This document shows, piece after piece, positions 11,443 to 22,511 of a DNA stretch of 64,000 nucleotides (its first letter is position 1; every line of letters begins with the position of its first letter). Position numbers and translations under genes: made by a program. The notes under the pieces are model-generated. The model saw only the letters and a list, made by a program, of their open reading frames with translations. It was not told the DNA's origin and did no database searches. The stretch comes from Clavaria fumosa. Lineage: Eukaryota > Basidiomycota > Agaricomycetes > Agaricales > Clavariaceae. The stretch lies in contig OX637800.1 in the NCBI GenBank assembly GCA_951802425.1, forward strand, positions 744,001 to 808,000. The letters are read 5' to 3'.

Positions 11443-13562
11443 CGATTCATGGCAGCGTTTGGTTGAACATCCGGATTGTTTAGCATACCCTTAATGAACT
11501 TCGCGTCCATTTCAACGGTGAATTTCGGAAGGCCGATAAGGTAAATCCGGTACGACCGAAGTGCGCGGAAGAGTCCGTATAATTCAATTTTTGCTTGAGA
11601 GTATCGGGCCTCGCATTCGTTCCAGGTAATCGAGCCGAATCTGGATGGGTATCGGATTCCATCTTGTCCGATTTGAAATAGCGCGAAGCCGACAGCGATG
11701 TTGGACGAGTTGATGGCCAAAATTACGGGCCGTCCAGAGCGGTAATCGATCGGTCGAATGGCGGATGAGTTGACTATTGCGTGTTTGAGTCGATCCATCG
11801 AATTTTGCTCTTCTTCTTCGAACCTGAATGGGACGTCCTTACGAGTTAGGCTGACAAGTGGTCGGGCAAGTACGGCGTAGTTTTTGATGAATATCCGGAG
11901 CAGTCCACAGACGCCTAAAAATGATCGTACATCTGTGAGTGTTTCGCATGGAGGCCAGTCTCGAATGTGCTGAACATTGGAAGCATCCGGAACTCGCCCT
12001 TCATATGTGCATGTGTGTCCGGTAACGATTGTTTCGGGGGTGCAAATTGTCGTTTTCTTGCCATTAAAGGTTCCTCTGACTATTTTGACTCGTTGGAGCA
12101 CCCGGTTGACGTTATTCAAATGCTCCCAAACGAACCGCCATATTTGCGGATTTTCTGGGATCGTCTCGTAAGTGCCATCCGGAAGCTCGTATCGGGTTTC
12201 CGGGCCCTTAATTGCTACATCGTCTACGAATGGGATGGTTACGTGCGGAATTTCGTCTTGTAGTATATGCGTGACGTCTCCGTGCATAATCTGTGTCACG
12301 TTGGTGTATCCCATGGGGATGCAAGTGAGCCGTTTGGCTCCGAGAGGGGTTTGGAACGTGGTAAGGTCTCGACTCCGTTCATCAAGAGATCGTTGATTGA
12401 AGGAGACGAATAGATCGAGAGTTCCGTAGCATCCGCATCCGGCGAATGATTCCGCAAAAACTTCCATTATCGGGGGAACTGCGGAGTCACCAATGGTGAC
12501 TTTGTTTAATGGCTGGAGGTTATGGACAAGTCGGAGAGACTTTCCGTCCTTCTTTAACACGCAAAACCACTGGGACCGATAGGAGGAGTTGGATTCTTCG
12601 TAGACTCCGGCCGCTATCTTGTCTCGGATAACCTTCAGAACTTCGTCGTAGATGCCAGGAGGAATCGGTATATTTTTGAAGATCCAAGGGACATGTTCGA
12701 CTGTCGGGATGATAATGGGATCGAAGTATTTTGCGTCGAATCGTCCTTTTTCGGTCTCCGTCCAAGCGAAGGCATCCTCTTGGGCTTTAATCAGATAGTG
12801 AACGAGTTTTTCTTCGTCCAGCCATAAAAATCCGGTGGGGTTTGCGTTATGCGCATCTTTCCGGTCTTGAGTATATCGGAGACTGGGGGTGAAATCGGGG
12901 GGGTGTGTTGGAAGAGTGGGGATATCGGAGAGGGGATCGGGGTGTTGTCGTCGGACAATCCGAAATTCTTCGGGTAGAGTTGCTTTGATCGGGTTGACAT
13001 GGTTTGCGACTTTCTTGTATTTCTTTCCAAGGTAAACTGGCATAACGATGTCCGGAGACGGTGTATTGGTTTCTGAGTTATTGGGGTACATTACGTGTGT
13101 GGTATCGTGGTACACCGGTGTGTATCCGGCGCTGACCAAGGCTTCATATGAAGTGCCCGAAATATCGGCAAAAGGAAGGGGATCGACAGGAACTAAATTT
13201 TCAAGAGAAGGAGATAAGAGATTGCGAATGGAAGTAGATAGAATAGCTGGAGACTCGTGTTTGTGTATAGCTTCCGTGTCCGCTTTGATTGGAGATGGCT
13301 CCGGAATGTTGCGGTGATCCGGGGCTCCAGCTATTAAAAATCCGGATGCGTTTTCTGAAGTTTGAGGTTCTTCCGGATCGGGATTCGCTCCTTTGTCGGT
13401 ACGATGATCCTTTCTCCAGTGTTCGGATCGTTCAGGATCAGGTCTTGGGCACCATGAGGATGGTCGATAGTTTGGGAGCCAGTAAGCATAAAGAACGGGC
13501 GTCCAACGAGGACCTCGCAAGGTAGGGTATTGGCAACCTGCATTTGGACATGAAACGTGCAT
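11274..13562 (-). pseudogene. Element B reverse transcriptase/RNase H
   Basis: Long open frame. Homology becomes clear from about 13300 downward: RT palm motifs (RSQWFCVLKKDGKSLRLVHN), catalytic PFVDDVAIKGP, connection and RNase H (RPVILAINSSNIAVGFALF, CEARYSQAKIELYGL). FVDD replaces the more common YVDD/YLDD and is seen in other mushroom gypsy elements. The frame differs from both the gag-protease frame upstream and the integrase frame downstream; the downstream change looks like a one-base indel near 11430. The first 70 or so codons, where the frame overlaps protease, are probably spurious. Confidence 0.85.
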
Positions 13563-15373
13563 GGACCGATCTGCAAGGGAAAGTTCTTTATCAGTCCGAG
13601 CGTCGGGGCAATGGTACCGTGTGAGGACTCCATATGAATTACGCGCTCGGAGTGCAGCGGATTACCGAGCTTCTCCCAAACGTCTCTTCGCATTGCCACG
13701 ATCGAGCTGCCTTGATCGAGCAAGCACTCCGCGGCGATCCGGCTATCCAATATGCCTTCTACGATGCGGAGCGGAGCGGCATCGACAGCTACGACAAGAT
13801 CGGAGGTGTCCGGGGTTGTAACGTTTGTGTAGAGCGTATCCTGTACGACGGACGCGGTGACCGGAACTCGGCGGGTGGTAACCATATCCTTCATCTTTTT
13901 GCGGACGTCTCCGGAAATGGCGAGTAATTCATGGGGTGTCACACGGACCGGAATGTTGAGTGTGCGATCGAAAACTTGTTGAACGGTTACCGGAATGTCG
14001 AGTGTGCGATCGAAAACTTGTTGAACGGTTACCGGATTTTCTATCGGAGCTTGGTAATGATACTGGACGTCGGATCGTTCGATTCTTTCCGGCTTCGATG
14101 GACGCATGACCAGAGGCGAGGTAATGACAACAGCGGGCGGAGGAGGTAACCTAGATGGCTGTGGATCGTTATTCCTGGGTGTGGGCGCTTTCCTTTTGCC
14201 CTTATCTACTTTCTTTGCTACATCGTTTGCAAAGGTGCGGACCATGTTTTCCAACGTGGTCGTCTCATTATCTTCTTCTTCTGATTCGTCTTCCATGTCC
14301 GGGGAGTGAGCGGATGGTCTGATCGGCTGTGCTTCAAATACCGCGGTTGTCGCCGGTTGCATGTTCTGGGATTGGTAAGTAGCGTAGTACTTGTCAAAGC
14401 GCTCGGATAAGTTATTTCCTATGATAGTCCCGGGCAAGTATCATCCGGAGGGGAGGCAAATCCTGCCTTCGGTGTTCCGTATACATTTACCGGACTTGAT
14501 GTATTTGAGGGCCTTCGGACAGGCACTAACAAAATGACCTGGTTCCGAACAGAAATTACACGTCCGGCCTGCAGAGGAATTTGTCGTCCGAGGAGCAGAA
14601 CGTTTTGCCTGTTCGAGAGACTGGGCTGATAAAATTGATTCGAGGCGAGCCATTGTGGAGGCGAATGTTGCCAAGGCTGCGGACATATCAAATTCTTCCT
14701 TCTTGATCATTGGTTTCGTCTCTCTCCCGGGGGTTGCGGATGCGAAGCGGATAGGTCCAGAGAATTGATCGGTTGTTACGGAGTGCGGGGACGTTGAGGA
14801 GAGTAGAAATTCGGCTGCGGCGTGAACCTCATTCATCGGGTATGGGTCCTCCGGATGGTGATTAGGTAGTATAATCGCGAGCCGGCTCTCGATCCGGCGC
14901 CTAGTATGATCCCCAAATCCGAGGATGTAAAGCCGGTTTCTGTCATTTGTGGACATACGTTGGGAGGTGATCAAGTGCGAAGTGATCCGGAGAAAGTCCC
15001 GGTAATATTCTCCGTGTTCTGCGCGTGTGTAAACCCCTTTTTGGGCCGAGTCGGATATGAAACGGTCCAAGTCGGCGACAGAGAACAAACGACCGCCATC
15101 GGAGCCTGGATAAAGGCGTCAGACAGCCGCTTTGAAGGTTTCCCAGGTCCATACCGGGTCCGGGGCTGGTGTGAGGGTCTCCCAGAGGAGACATGTGTCT
15201 GTGTCGAGGTAGTGCTTTGCGTACCGAATTAAATCGGCTTCCAGAACGTCTGGATTAATGCCAGTGAGTACGATGTCGATGTCCTCGAAATACCGGTTGA
15301 GATGGGTTGGTACTCCGTCAAAGGCGGGGGCCCCGTGAGCGCCACGGAGCGGATATCTCGGTTGGTTGGCCAT
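13334..15373 (-). pseudogene. Element B gag and protease, two nonsense codons
   Basis: Single frame with TGA at 15119-15121 and 14441-14443. The start is ATG 15373, but the frame stays open upstream to the LTR edge with plausible coding composition (see findings). Gag features: PVWTWETFKAAV, a capsid-like region, and a CCHC knuckle (CNFCSEPGHFVSACPKA). The protease near 13700 has CLLDQGSSIVAMR, a D-Q-G in place of D-S/T-G. Direct repeats in the linker (VTVQQVFDRTL, two copies at about 13950-14035) show a recent in-frame duplication of 51 bp. Confidence 0.8.
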
Positions 15374-15762
15374 TGGTATTGCTGCGTGAGGAAGTTCTTG
15401 TACGGCGTCGAGAGGATTCTGTGGTTCGTCTGTTGGAAATTGTAAGGTGTTCAGTTCGAGGGGTAGTGGTGTGAGCGGTGAGTGTGGTTCTTCGAAGATC
15501 TGTGGTAATGAGGTAACCGGGGTGGCAAAGCTTGTGTGGGAGTAAACAATGGATGAAATACTGGGAATGTCCGATGGAAGAAAGTGGGAAGTTTCAATTA
15601 CTTCTCCGGGAGGTTCGGAGTGCGGTGGTTCTGTGATTCGATCTGGGTTTCGACTTCTCAGACGTTCGGAGCGTCGAGGTTGGAAAGCGGAGGAGCCTCT
15701 GGGAATCCTTGAAGGCTGTAGTGAAGACGTTGTTACGACCCCCTCGCGGTGGGCTCCAAAAT
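15374..15762 (-). other. Leader of element B with probable primer-binding site
   Basis: Next to the 5' LTR end the minus strand reads ATTTTGGAGCCCACCGCG. The TGG-initiated stretch fits a tRNA-primed binding site, but I could not assign the tRNA. The gag frame is open through this whole leader. Confidence 0.55.
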
Positions 15763-16671
15763 TGTAGTAGGCTGTGCAGGTGTTGGCTGCAAATAGATGT
15801 TCGCGGCCAGGTTCTTCAGGGGGGTCTTATTACACAATGGGTACACTAGACAGAACCTTGGAGGATGTGGAGGTTGGGTGCAAAAGGTTCAGAAAGTGAA
15901 AATATACGTTGTCCGGAGTATCCGGTATCGGATCCGATAGAGTCCGATGTTTGGATCGAAGGTTCGAGGGGCCGGCGACGACGAAGGCCAGCGGATCAAT
16001 AGGTACGACAAAAGGTGAGCTTGCCAAAAAATCACAGCACGATGTGGGCATTCAAAAAGCTGGATTTCCGTATAGTCCGAAGTGTGCTTAAGTACAGTTC
16101 TGTAAGTGCAGCAAATTGGAATGTACGGAAATGTCCGGAAAACATATGGAACAGCGCCATGTCGCGTGAAGGGTTATATGGGGGAGTTATATCACAAGGG
16201 AATTGAGTAGCTCGGAGGAATGAAATGTCCGATGAGTAGCACATGTCCGGACCGCTCGTAAACTGAAGGAAAGTGGGGCTGGTACAGCAAAGGGGTATTA
16301 GGAACAATGGGCAAAGTACTGCAAAGGGTTTGAAACGTTCAAATGATTGAATGGTTGAAAGGGATCACAATATGAAATTTACAGCATGTTATATGAAATA
16401 AAGGAATGGGAATGGAATAGTGAGTATGTCGAGCGCTGACCATGCTGGAGTGATGAAATAGAAAGGCAAGGGCGGTGTGTGAGACCTGCAGGCTGTGATC
16501 TTTACGGGGAGTCAGAGACCGGAGAGTCTGATGTCAGGTAAGTATCGGTCGTTATCGGATGGTATCGGATTGTTATCGGATCGTATCGGACGTGATTGCT
16601 TTGGATCCCGAAATATCCGGATGATCGGTATCTGTCATGTTTCTATGTTTAAACCGCATATTATCCTTACA
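15763..16671 (-). repeat. 5' LTR of element B
   Basis: 909-bp partner of 6760-7668. Most differences between the two copies are C/T or G/A, many at CpG. Confidence 0.88.
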
Positions 16672-16708
16672 ACGGGGCTAGGGTGGACAGGGGTTGATGT
16701 TAGTATTG

Positions 16709-17013
16709 TGTCAGACTTAGTCTCACGGTTCACACAACTTAACGTAAGGTCGATGATGACGATACTAACATAAGGGGAAAAGGGTACAAGTAAGGAAACG
16801 ATGTGGTATATATAGCGAGCGGTTTGGGAGTTGCTGGCATTCCCACGCTCGGACCCCGTGCGTCACGTGATGCGTCCAGGCCCGGGTCACGTGATTTTCC
16901 CATTATGTAATCCACCACCCGTTCGGGTCACGTGACTTGTCCGCAAACTTCCCGCAACTCTTTTGCGATCCTTTCTTGGCCTTTCCAACCTGCTTATGTA
17001 AGCGATCCTGACA
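16709..17013 (-). repeat. 5' LTR of element A
   Basis: 305 bp, matching 1203-1507. It looks like a solo LTR until the shared TGCTG target duplication and element B nested between the two copies are recognised. The 37 bp between this LTR and element B (16672-16708) are the start of A's leader. Confidence 0.88.
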
Positions 17014-17018
17014 TGCTG

Positions 17019-17465
17019 CTGTTGCTGTTGGTCTTAGAATGAATGTTGTCTTAGGTGTAGTGCTTGAGCACCCTTATGGCCAAAGATCCCCAAAGTTTGT
17101 CTGAACTGGTCATTGAATCCAAACTTTGGTTCAGTCCTCAGATGTTCACTTCTTCACCTGAACTGAACTTGCAGTTCAGTTCTGGGTTCACTATTAGAGG
17201 GTACTGCCTAATCAGGGTGAGGCTGTGTCAGCATTGCCTGCAGTGTGAAGTGCGAAGTTCCTGCAATTTCAAACTCAGCATGACAACACTGGTTCTCAAC
17301 AACCAATAAACGGATTACCTTCAAATTTTGATAGGATATAAACACCTATTAGGATGGCTTATATTAATATTTTCATGATTTATACACATTTGCTGAGGGC
17401 GCAGGAACAAATCCGCGTCGTGTTTATTTTAAACTCCGACCTACAGAAAGCCGTCACATGCTGCT
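17019..17465. other. Non-coding flank
   Basis: Nothing recognisable; moderately AT-rich. A small palindrome-like CTGAACTGAACTTGCAGTTCAG lies near 17158-17179. Confidence 0.4.
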
Positions 17466-18320
17466 ATGTTGAACTTGTCGTTCTCCCACCATCACCCATG
17501 CCTCTTTGACGACGACGGCACCTTCTCTCTTTTCCCTTCCCTCTCTCCCATCCCCAGCAATGACAACAACGGCGGCGGCACCCTCACCCTCTCCTCTCTC
17601 TCTCTCTCCTCCCTCTATCTCATCCCCAGCAACGACAACGGCACCCTCACCCTCACCACCAGCAACGACGACAATGGCGAAGGCACCCTCGCCCTCACCT
17701 CCAGCGACGACGACGGCGGCACCTTCACCCTCACCCTCTCTCCTCCAGCGATGACGGTGGCGGCGGCGGCGGCGGCCCTCTCCCCCTCTTTCTCCTCCGG
17801 TGACAACAACGACGGCGGCGGCACCCTCAGGGAGGGTCCATCAGGTGCGTCCTCTCCCTTTTTGTTCATATTCTTTTCATTTTTTATTATCTACAAAGTG
17901 ATGGTGAAGGCGCAATGGCGGCGGCAGCAACATCGACGGCGGCGGCAGCGGCAGCAACATCGATGGCGGCGGCGGCGGTGGTAGCAAAGCAATGGCGGCG
18001 GCAGCAGCAGCAGCAACGGCTGCGACGGAGCAACAGCGGCGGCGGCGGCAGCAGCAACGGCGGTGGCGGCGGCAACGGAGCAACAGCAGCAACGGCGGCA
18101 GCAGCAGCAAAGCGACAGCGGCGGCGGTGGCGGCGGCAGTGGCAGCAACAGCAGCGGCGGCGGCAGCAACAGCAGCGGCGGCGGCAGCAACAGCAGCGGC
18201 GGCGGCAGCAACAGCAGCGGCGGCAGCGATGACGACAACAACAGCAGCAGCGGCGGCAGCGATGGCGGCAGCAGCAGGAACGGCGGCGGCGGCGGAGCAA
18301 TAGCAGCAGCGGCGGCGGCT
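17466..18320 (+). repeat. GC-rich simple-sequence block, copy 1
   Basis: Three parts: a CACCCTCACCCTC/CTCTCC-rich tract with GACAACGGCGGC words (17500-17830); a 50-60 bp T-rich core starting GGTGCGTCCTCTCCC (about 17837-17895); and a (GGCGGCAGCAAC)n tract (17910-18310). The same three parts in the same order occur on the minus strand at 31.2-32.7 kb. Long frames here are repeat-derived (poly-Ala, Gly-Ser, Arg-Gln) and are not called genes. Confidence 0.7.
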
Positions 18321-19573
18321 CCTTATATGTTCTTATGTGTACTTGACTGTACTTCATTAAGAACATTTGTCTTAATAACTACTTGAATACTAATAAGTTG
18401 AGTCTAATTTGAGGATTAAGATCATTGAAGTTTGGCCAAGTTCTGGTCAAGAAAGTTTTATGTGTTTAAGACAGGTTTCAGTCAGATTCAGTAGCTGTAA
18501 GGCTAACTTTCAGCTCTTAATTATACTTGATACCTCTTGGTCTGCCAGATGCTAAGAATCATTAAGGCCTGCCAAGATTATTAAGATGTATCTAAGACAA
18601 ATCTGGAAAATTGGATTGTCTTAGACTAAGACAGTCTCGTCTTAGTCCAACTTGTCTTAATTTTTCTTAAATCCAACCTAAGACAGGTCTAAGACTGCCT
18701 AAGTCACTTTGCACTTTTCCTGATGTATTTGTCTATTTCCATTCTCACACCTTTCAGACATCCCTGTGATCTTCCGGGACCGAGTATTCTCAACTATACT
18801 CAACAGTTGATTGGTCTTAGCGAGTTTCCAGGACTGGTCACCAACAAGTCGACCTTCGGCATTACTTACAAGACAGGACAGGCCCTAACAGTCACCCATC
18901 TGCCTCCACATCACAACCTGCTTTTCAGCATAGCATCTATGACCACACAGGTGCTGCATTTCTGCTGAAATTGCCCTCCTCTCCCATTCCCTCTGTTGAT
19001 ATGCATACCATTTCAAATCCCATATTATTTCATATCTCACCAGCAACAACTCTTCATTCCACCTATCATATTGAGCATTTGCTCTAAGCCAGTACACCCA
19101 GAATACTTATTCAAATCAGCCTAGACACATGTTGGAAAGTGGATAATGTATGCAAGACATACTTTCATTCATCCAAGGGTTCCTTAATGGAATGAAATGG
19201 GACTGTGGCCTCAACATATGTGTTGTGCCACCACATATATACATGTCCCAAATTTACCAGATACAATCAATGCCTTATGACAAAGATTGAAATAACTCTG
19301 GAGTTCATCATAAGCAGAGAATGTCAAGGATGTTGAGGACAATGAGGACACAAGCTGAGCAAGGTCCTGATGGAAGTTCAAGGTCAAGAGACATTGATAT
19401 TCAAACTGTGGGTTGTCAAGATCTGTGCAGTTTTATATTAGGGCACATAGCTGGAGTTCATGCAGAAGATGTGAAGCTCCAGATACAGTGATGCAAGAGA
19501 TATTCAAGTGGGTGAAGGCCTGTGCACCAACAGGCACCAATTGAAAGGGAGTTCAAAGTAAACATACTAGTCT
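18321..19573. other. AT-rich non-coding sequence, dispersed repeat
   Basis: 18330-18740 is the same TAAGAC-rich repeat type as 1-680. The part from 18740 to 19573 shows no gene and no further structure. Element D inserted at 19574, duplicating AGTCT. Confidence 0.5.
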
Positions 19574-19800
19574 TGTAAGGCTATAGGCCTTTTCTATTCT
19601 TTTATTACATAATATACATACTATAATAGTCTACTAGCATAGCCGCTTAGGCCATGCTTACATCAGCGGCCCCTAGAGGGCCGCTCGCCTATATATATAT
19701 CGCGTCGCGACTGTACAGAGAGGGTAGATCCCTCTACATAGAACTACCATACTCAATATACAGTTGAGTCCAGTTCTTTTGAGGGATAGAAAGTATTACA
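19574..19800 (+). repeat. 5' LTR of element D
   Basis: 227 bp. It contains TATATATATA at about 19692-19701 and several hairpins, for example GCGGCCC/GGGCCGC arms at 19666-19684. Confidence 0.92.
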
Positions 19801-19838
19801 ACTTTTTTGAACCTTCAACACAACGAGTGTGGCTAGAA

Positions 19839-22511
19839 ATGGGTTACACCCGTATAGCCGCGCAGAAGAAGCACAACAGGAAGGGAGGAGAAACTCCTCC
19901 CTTGGTAGGACCTCTGCGCAACACAGGCATCGCGCAGCCAGAGGGAATAGGACCCTCTGTGGAGCCCAGCGGTGAGCCCCCGCTAAGGGCTGACGTGGCG
20001 TCACCAGCCCCTGACGACGGCATTAGGTCCGAAACATCGTCGACATGTGGCAATCGCCACGAGGAGGGCGCCACAACGCGCCAAGTCACTGGCAAAGCGC
20101 CATCGCTCGAGAAGGCCGGACCTTCAAAAGGAAAGGGCAGAGAGCCCTTAGAAACACGCGAGAGGTGGCCGCGAGAGCGGTCAAGCTCGCGGGCTTCCTC
20201 CAATAGTGAAGATGAGCCTACAGCGATAGCGCGAGCTAACGCTGTAGCCGAGAGACTCTCGGACATTCAGGCGGAACTTTCCTGCCAGGACGAAGAGTTT
20301 GAGGCTCTTGTAAGGGCGATGAAAAATCGCCAAGCCACTATTCGGCAACAGCTAAGCGAGGAGGCTACCCGCGTTAGGCGGGTGCTGGACTCGCTAGATG
20401 AGCAGGGAACCGCGCTAGCGGCTCCCTTACGGCGGCAACGCCGTGATTCGGTGGAACCCGAAGCGGGGCCTGCCCCGCCGAGTCAGGCGCCAGCCAACCA
20501 CGAGGAAGGGTGGCGAAGGGAGAACCGCACGGACGGTTCTCGAACCCCTGGTGAACCAGGAATGGAGGGCGGTAGCCCTCGAGAAATAGCGGGGCCGGAG
20601 CCGCGGCTTATGTCGCGCTACCCACAGCTGGGTCAGCAAGAGCCAACGGGCCGGATGGGTCCGTTCGGATGGATGGAACCGCCCCAGAAGGAGCGGGAGA
20701 TTACTCGGGAGGTGTCCCCGAGTTCTACAAACTACCAGAGCGATGTATTACATCGCTACCTTGTGATGATATGAGATAAAACCTCGCTATTGCCTGAGGC
20801 AATAGCTGAGATTAGGGGGATTAAGATTGACCCCCCTGAGCTTTATGATGGACGAGACGACCTCGTCGTCTGGGAAAGGTGGCTCGATGGCCTCCTTAAT
20901 TACTTCTACTTCTATAGAGTAGTCGGCCTGCAGTTGGAGCACCAACGCGTTATGCTAGCGGGGTCACGTTTAAGCGGAATAGCCGCTACTTGGTATACCC
21001 AAGAAGTAACGGGTCTATCCCGTGCTCCTCGAACGTGGACCTTCGAGGAATTGATAACTGCTATGTTTAAGCGGTTCCTGACCGAGGTAACGGCGCAGAA
21101 GGCAGTGGATGCCTTCTATCAGGTGAAGTTTACAAAGGCGAAGGGCACCTTGGGCTTCTGGAACGAATTGGCCCAGGCGGCAGAGAGAATGCTCACCCCA
21201 CCTGATGCCGGTACGATGAAAAGGCAGTTCCTTAACGGACTGCCTAACAAGATGGTGGAGGCCATCTTCAAAACTCGCGCAATTAGCGTTGAGTTATCCT
21301 CGGTTGAGGATATTATCGACGCTAGTCGCCAAGTGGAAGCGACCCTCCACTACCTCCAGCAGCGGAGGGCGGTGCCTTCGGTAGGGAACCAGGCAGGTCC
21401 CAAAGGAAACCCGCCTACAGGCAGAGTGCCTGTGGGGCAGAGGTTTGTGAGACTGCGGCTGTATCGGCCGCACACAGACCGTAGGCCAGGGGAACCTGTT
21501 CCCCTGCGGATCGACCACGCGCGAGACGAGCGTGTGCAAACCAGAGGAAGCAAACCCCGGCTAGAACCGCCTAAGGCGGTGCCCAAGATAGGGGTACGAG
21601 GCGGAGAGGAGTGGAAAGCTCCTCTAACATGCTATATGTGCGGGAAAGCAGGGCACTACGCGAATGTGTGCCCTCAGTCACAGCGAAAGCCAGAGGCTTT
21701 GAGGGGAAATGTAAGGAACTACGCCTTACAAGAGGAGCTGGGCGAGTTGGAGCCCGAGGAACCGCCGGAAACACTGGCGGTTGAAAGCAAGGAGCCGGAG
21801 GGTGAAGCCCTACCGGAGGAAGTCGCGGAAGACGACTACGCTGGTCGCGGGGACCAGTACGATTCGGACGAGCTCTTCGTCCTTGAAGAGCTCGAGGAGG
21901 AGGCGGAAAGCGACCAGGTCACTGGAATCCGGGAATTAGAAGAGGACGAAGTCCTCTACACGACAGAAGTACGCATTGGCCATGTCGACGACAGGCCATT
22001 TCGGGCGCATGTCTGGAAGGAGCGGATGGGATCGCGCCCGGTAGTAACAAAGGAGGCTAGGCAATGCCTCGCAGCCTACATCACCGTGAACGGTGTAAAA
22101 GCGTATACGCTTTTCGATTCTGGAAGTACCCTGGACCTGATGAGCCCGGACTTTGCCCGGGTGACGAAGGTACCAACTTTCCAACTGGATAATCCAGTTC
22201 CTATCCAACTCGGCTGTATCGGCAGCCGATCAACGATCACACGCGGATGCCGCGTAGTGGTGGATTTGGGAGGAATACTGGTGGAGGACCAGTATTTTGA
22301 TATAGTGAACATCGACCGCTATGATATCATAGTCGGAACGGCGTTCATGTATGACCGCCGTGTGATACTGGATGTGCACCGACGTGCAATCCGGATTGGC
22401 GAAGGGAAGGGAAAAACCCTTCAGGCGATGTCGCCCAGTGAGGAGACGGAAGCATTACGCGTCCGTATATCAGCTAAGAACGCGCCGAGGAAGGGAGCTC
22501 GAAAGAGCTGA
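19839..22511 (+). pseudogene. gag: Element D Gag and protease, one internal nonsense codon
   Basis: First ATG of the frame is 19839; the frame is open back into the LTR but only from non-ATG codons. Residues 1-310 are charged, with a coiled-coil-like part (RLSDIQAELSCQDEEFEALV). An in-frame TGA at 20772-20774 follows. The Gag domain resumes directly after it (PPELYDGRDDLVVWERWLDG, RVMLAGSRLSGIAATWY), with a CCHC knuckle (CYMCGKAGHYANVC, about 21631), an acidic linker and a retropepsin-like domain (YTLFDSGSTLDLMSP, IIVGTAFMYDRRVILD). A second TGA at 22509-22511 separates protease from RT. Codons before and after each stop stay in the same frame, so these are point lesions or readthrough sites. 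Confidence 0.85.

Larger units (their letters stand above)
6760..16671 (-). mobile_element. Element B: Ty3/gypsy retrotransposon nested in A
   Basis: Minus-strand element with 909-bp LTRs (15763-16671 is 5', 6760-7668 is 3'), starting and ending TGTA/TACA. Order: gag, protease, reverse transcriptase with an FVDD box, RNase H, integrase; there is no chromodomain. The 1.9-kb stretch between integrase and the 3' LTR carries a gene on the opposite strand. LTRs differ at roughly 15 sites by eye (about 98% identical). The flanking 5-mers (CACAG left, ACGGG right) do not match, so no target duplication is visible. Coding regions hold at least three TGA stops and two frame changes. Confidence 0.88.
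1203..17013 (-). mobile_element. Element A: Ty3/gypsy chromovirus, split by element B
   Basis: A full-length LTR retrotransposon on the minus strand. The 5' LTR is 16709-17013 and the 3' LTR 1203-1507; both are 305 bp and start and end with TGTCAG/CTGACA. A perfect TGCTG target duplication flanks it (1198-1202, 17014-17018). The order along the minus strand is LTR, leader, gag, pol (protease, reverse transcriptase, RNase H, integrase, chromodomain), polypurine tract, LTR, which is the chromovirus layout. The LTRs differ at about seven sites by eye, all transitions. The leader is interrupted by element B at 6760-16671. Two in-frame stops in pol make the copy non-autonomous. Confidence 0.9.

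Noticed and set aside
16709..17013. Solo LTR
   Set aside because: The TGCTG target duplication is shared with 1198-1202, so it is the 5' LTR of element A with element B nested between the two.
17466..18386. Open frames of 80-170 codons in the GC-rich block
   Set aside because: Same reason: simple-sequence DNA open in most frames.
19764..19838. Gag start of element D inside the 5' LTR
   Set aside because: The frame is open there but starts at TTG; the first ATG is 19839.
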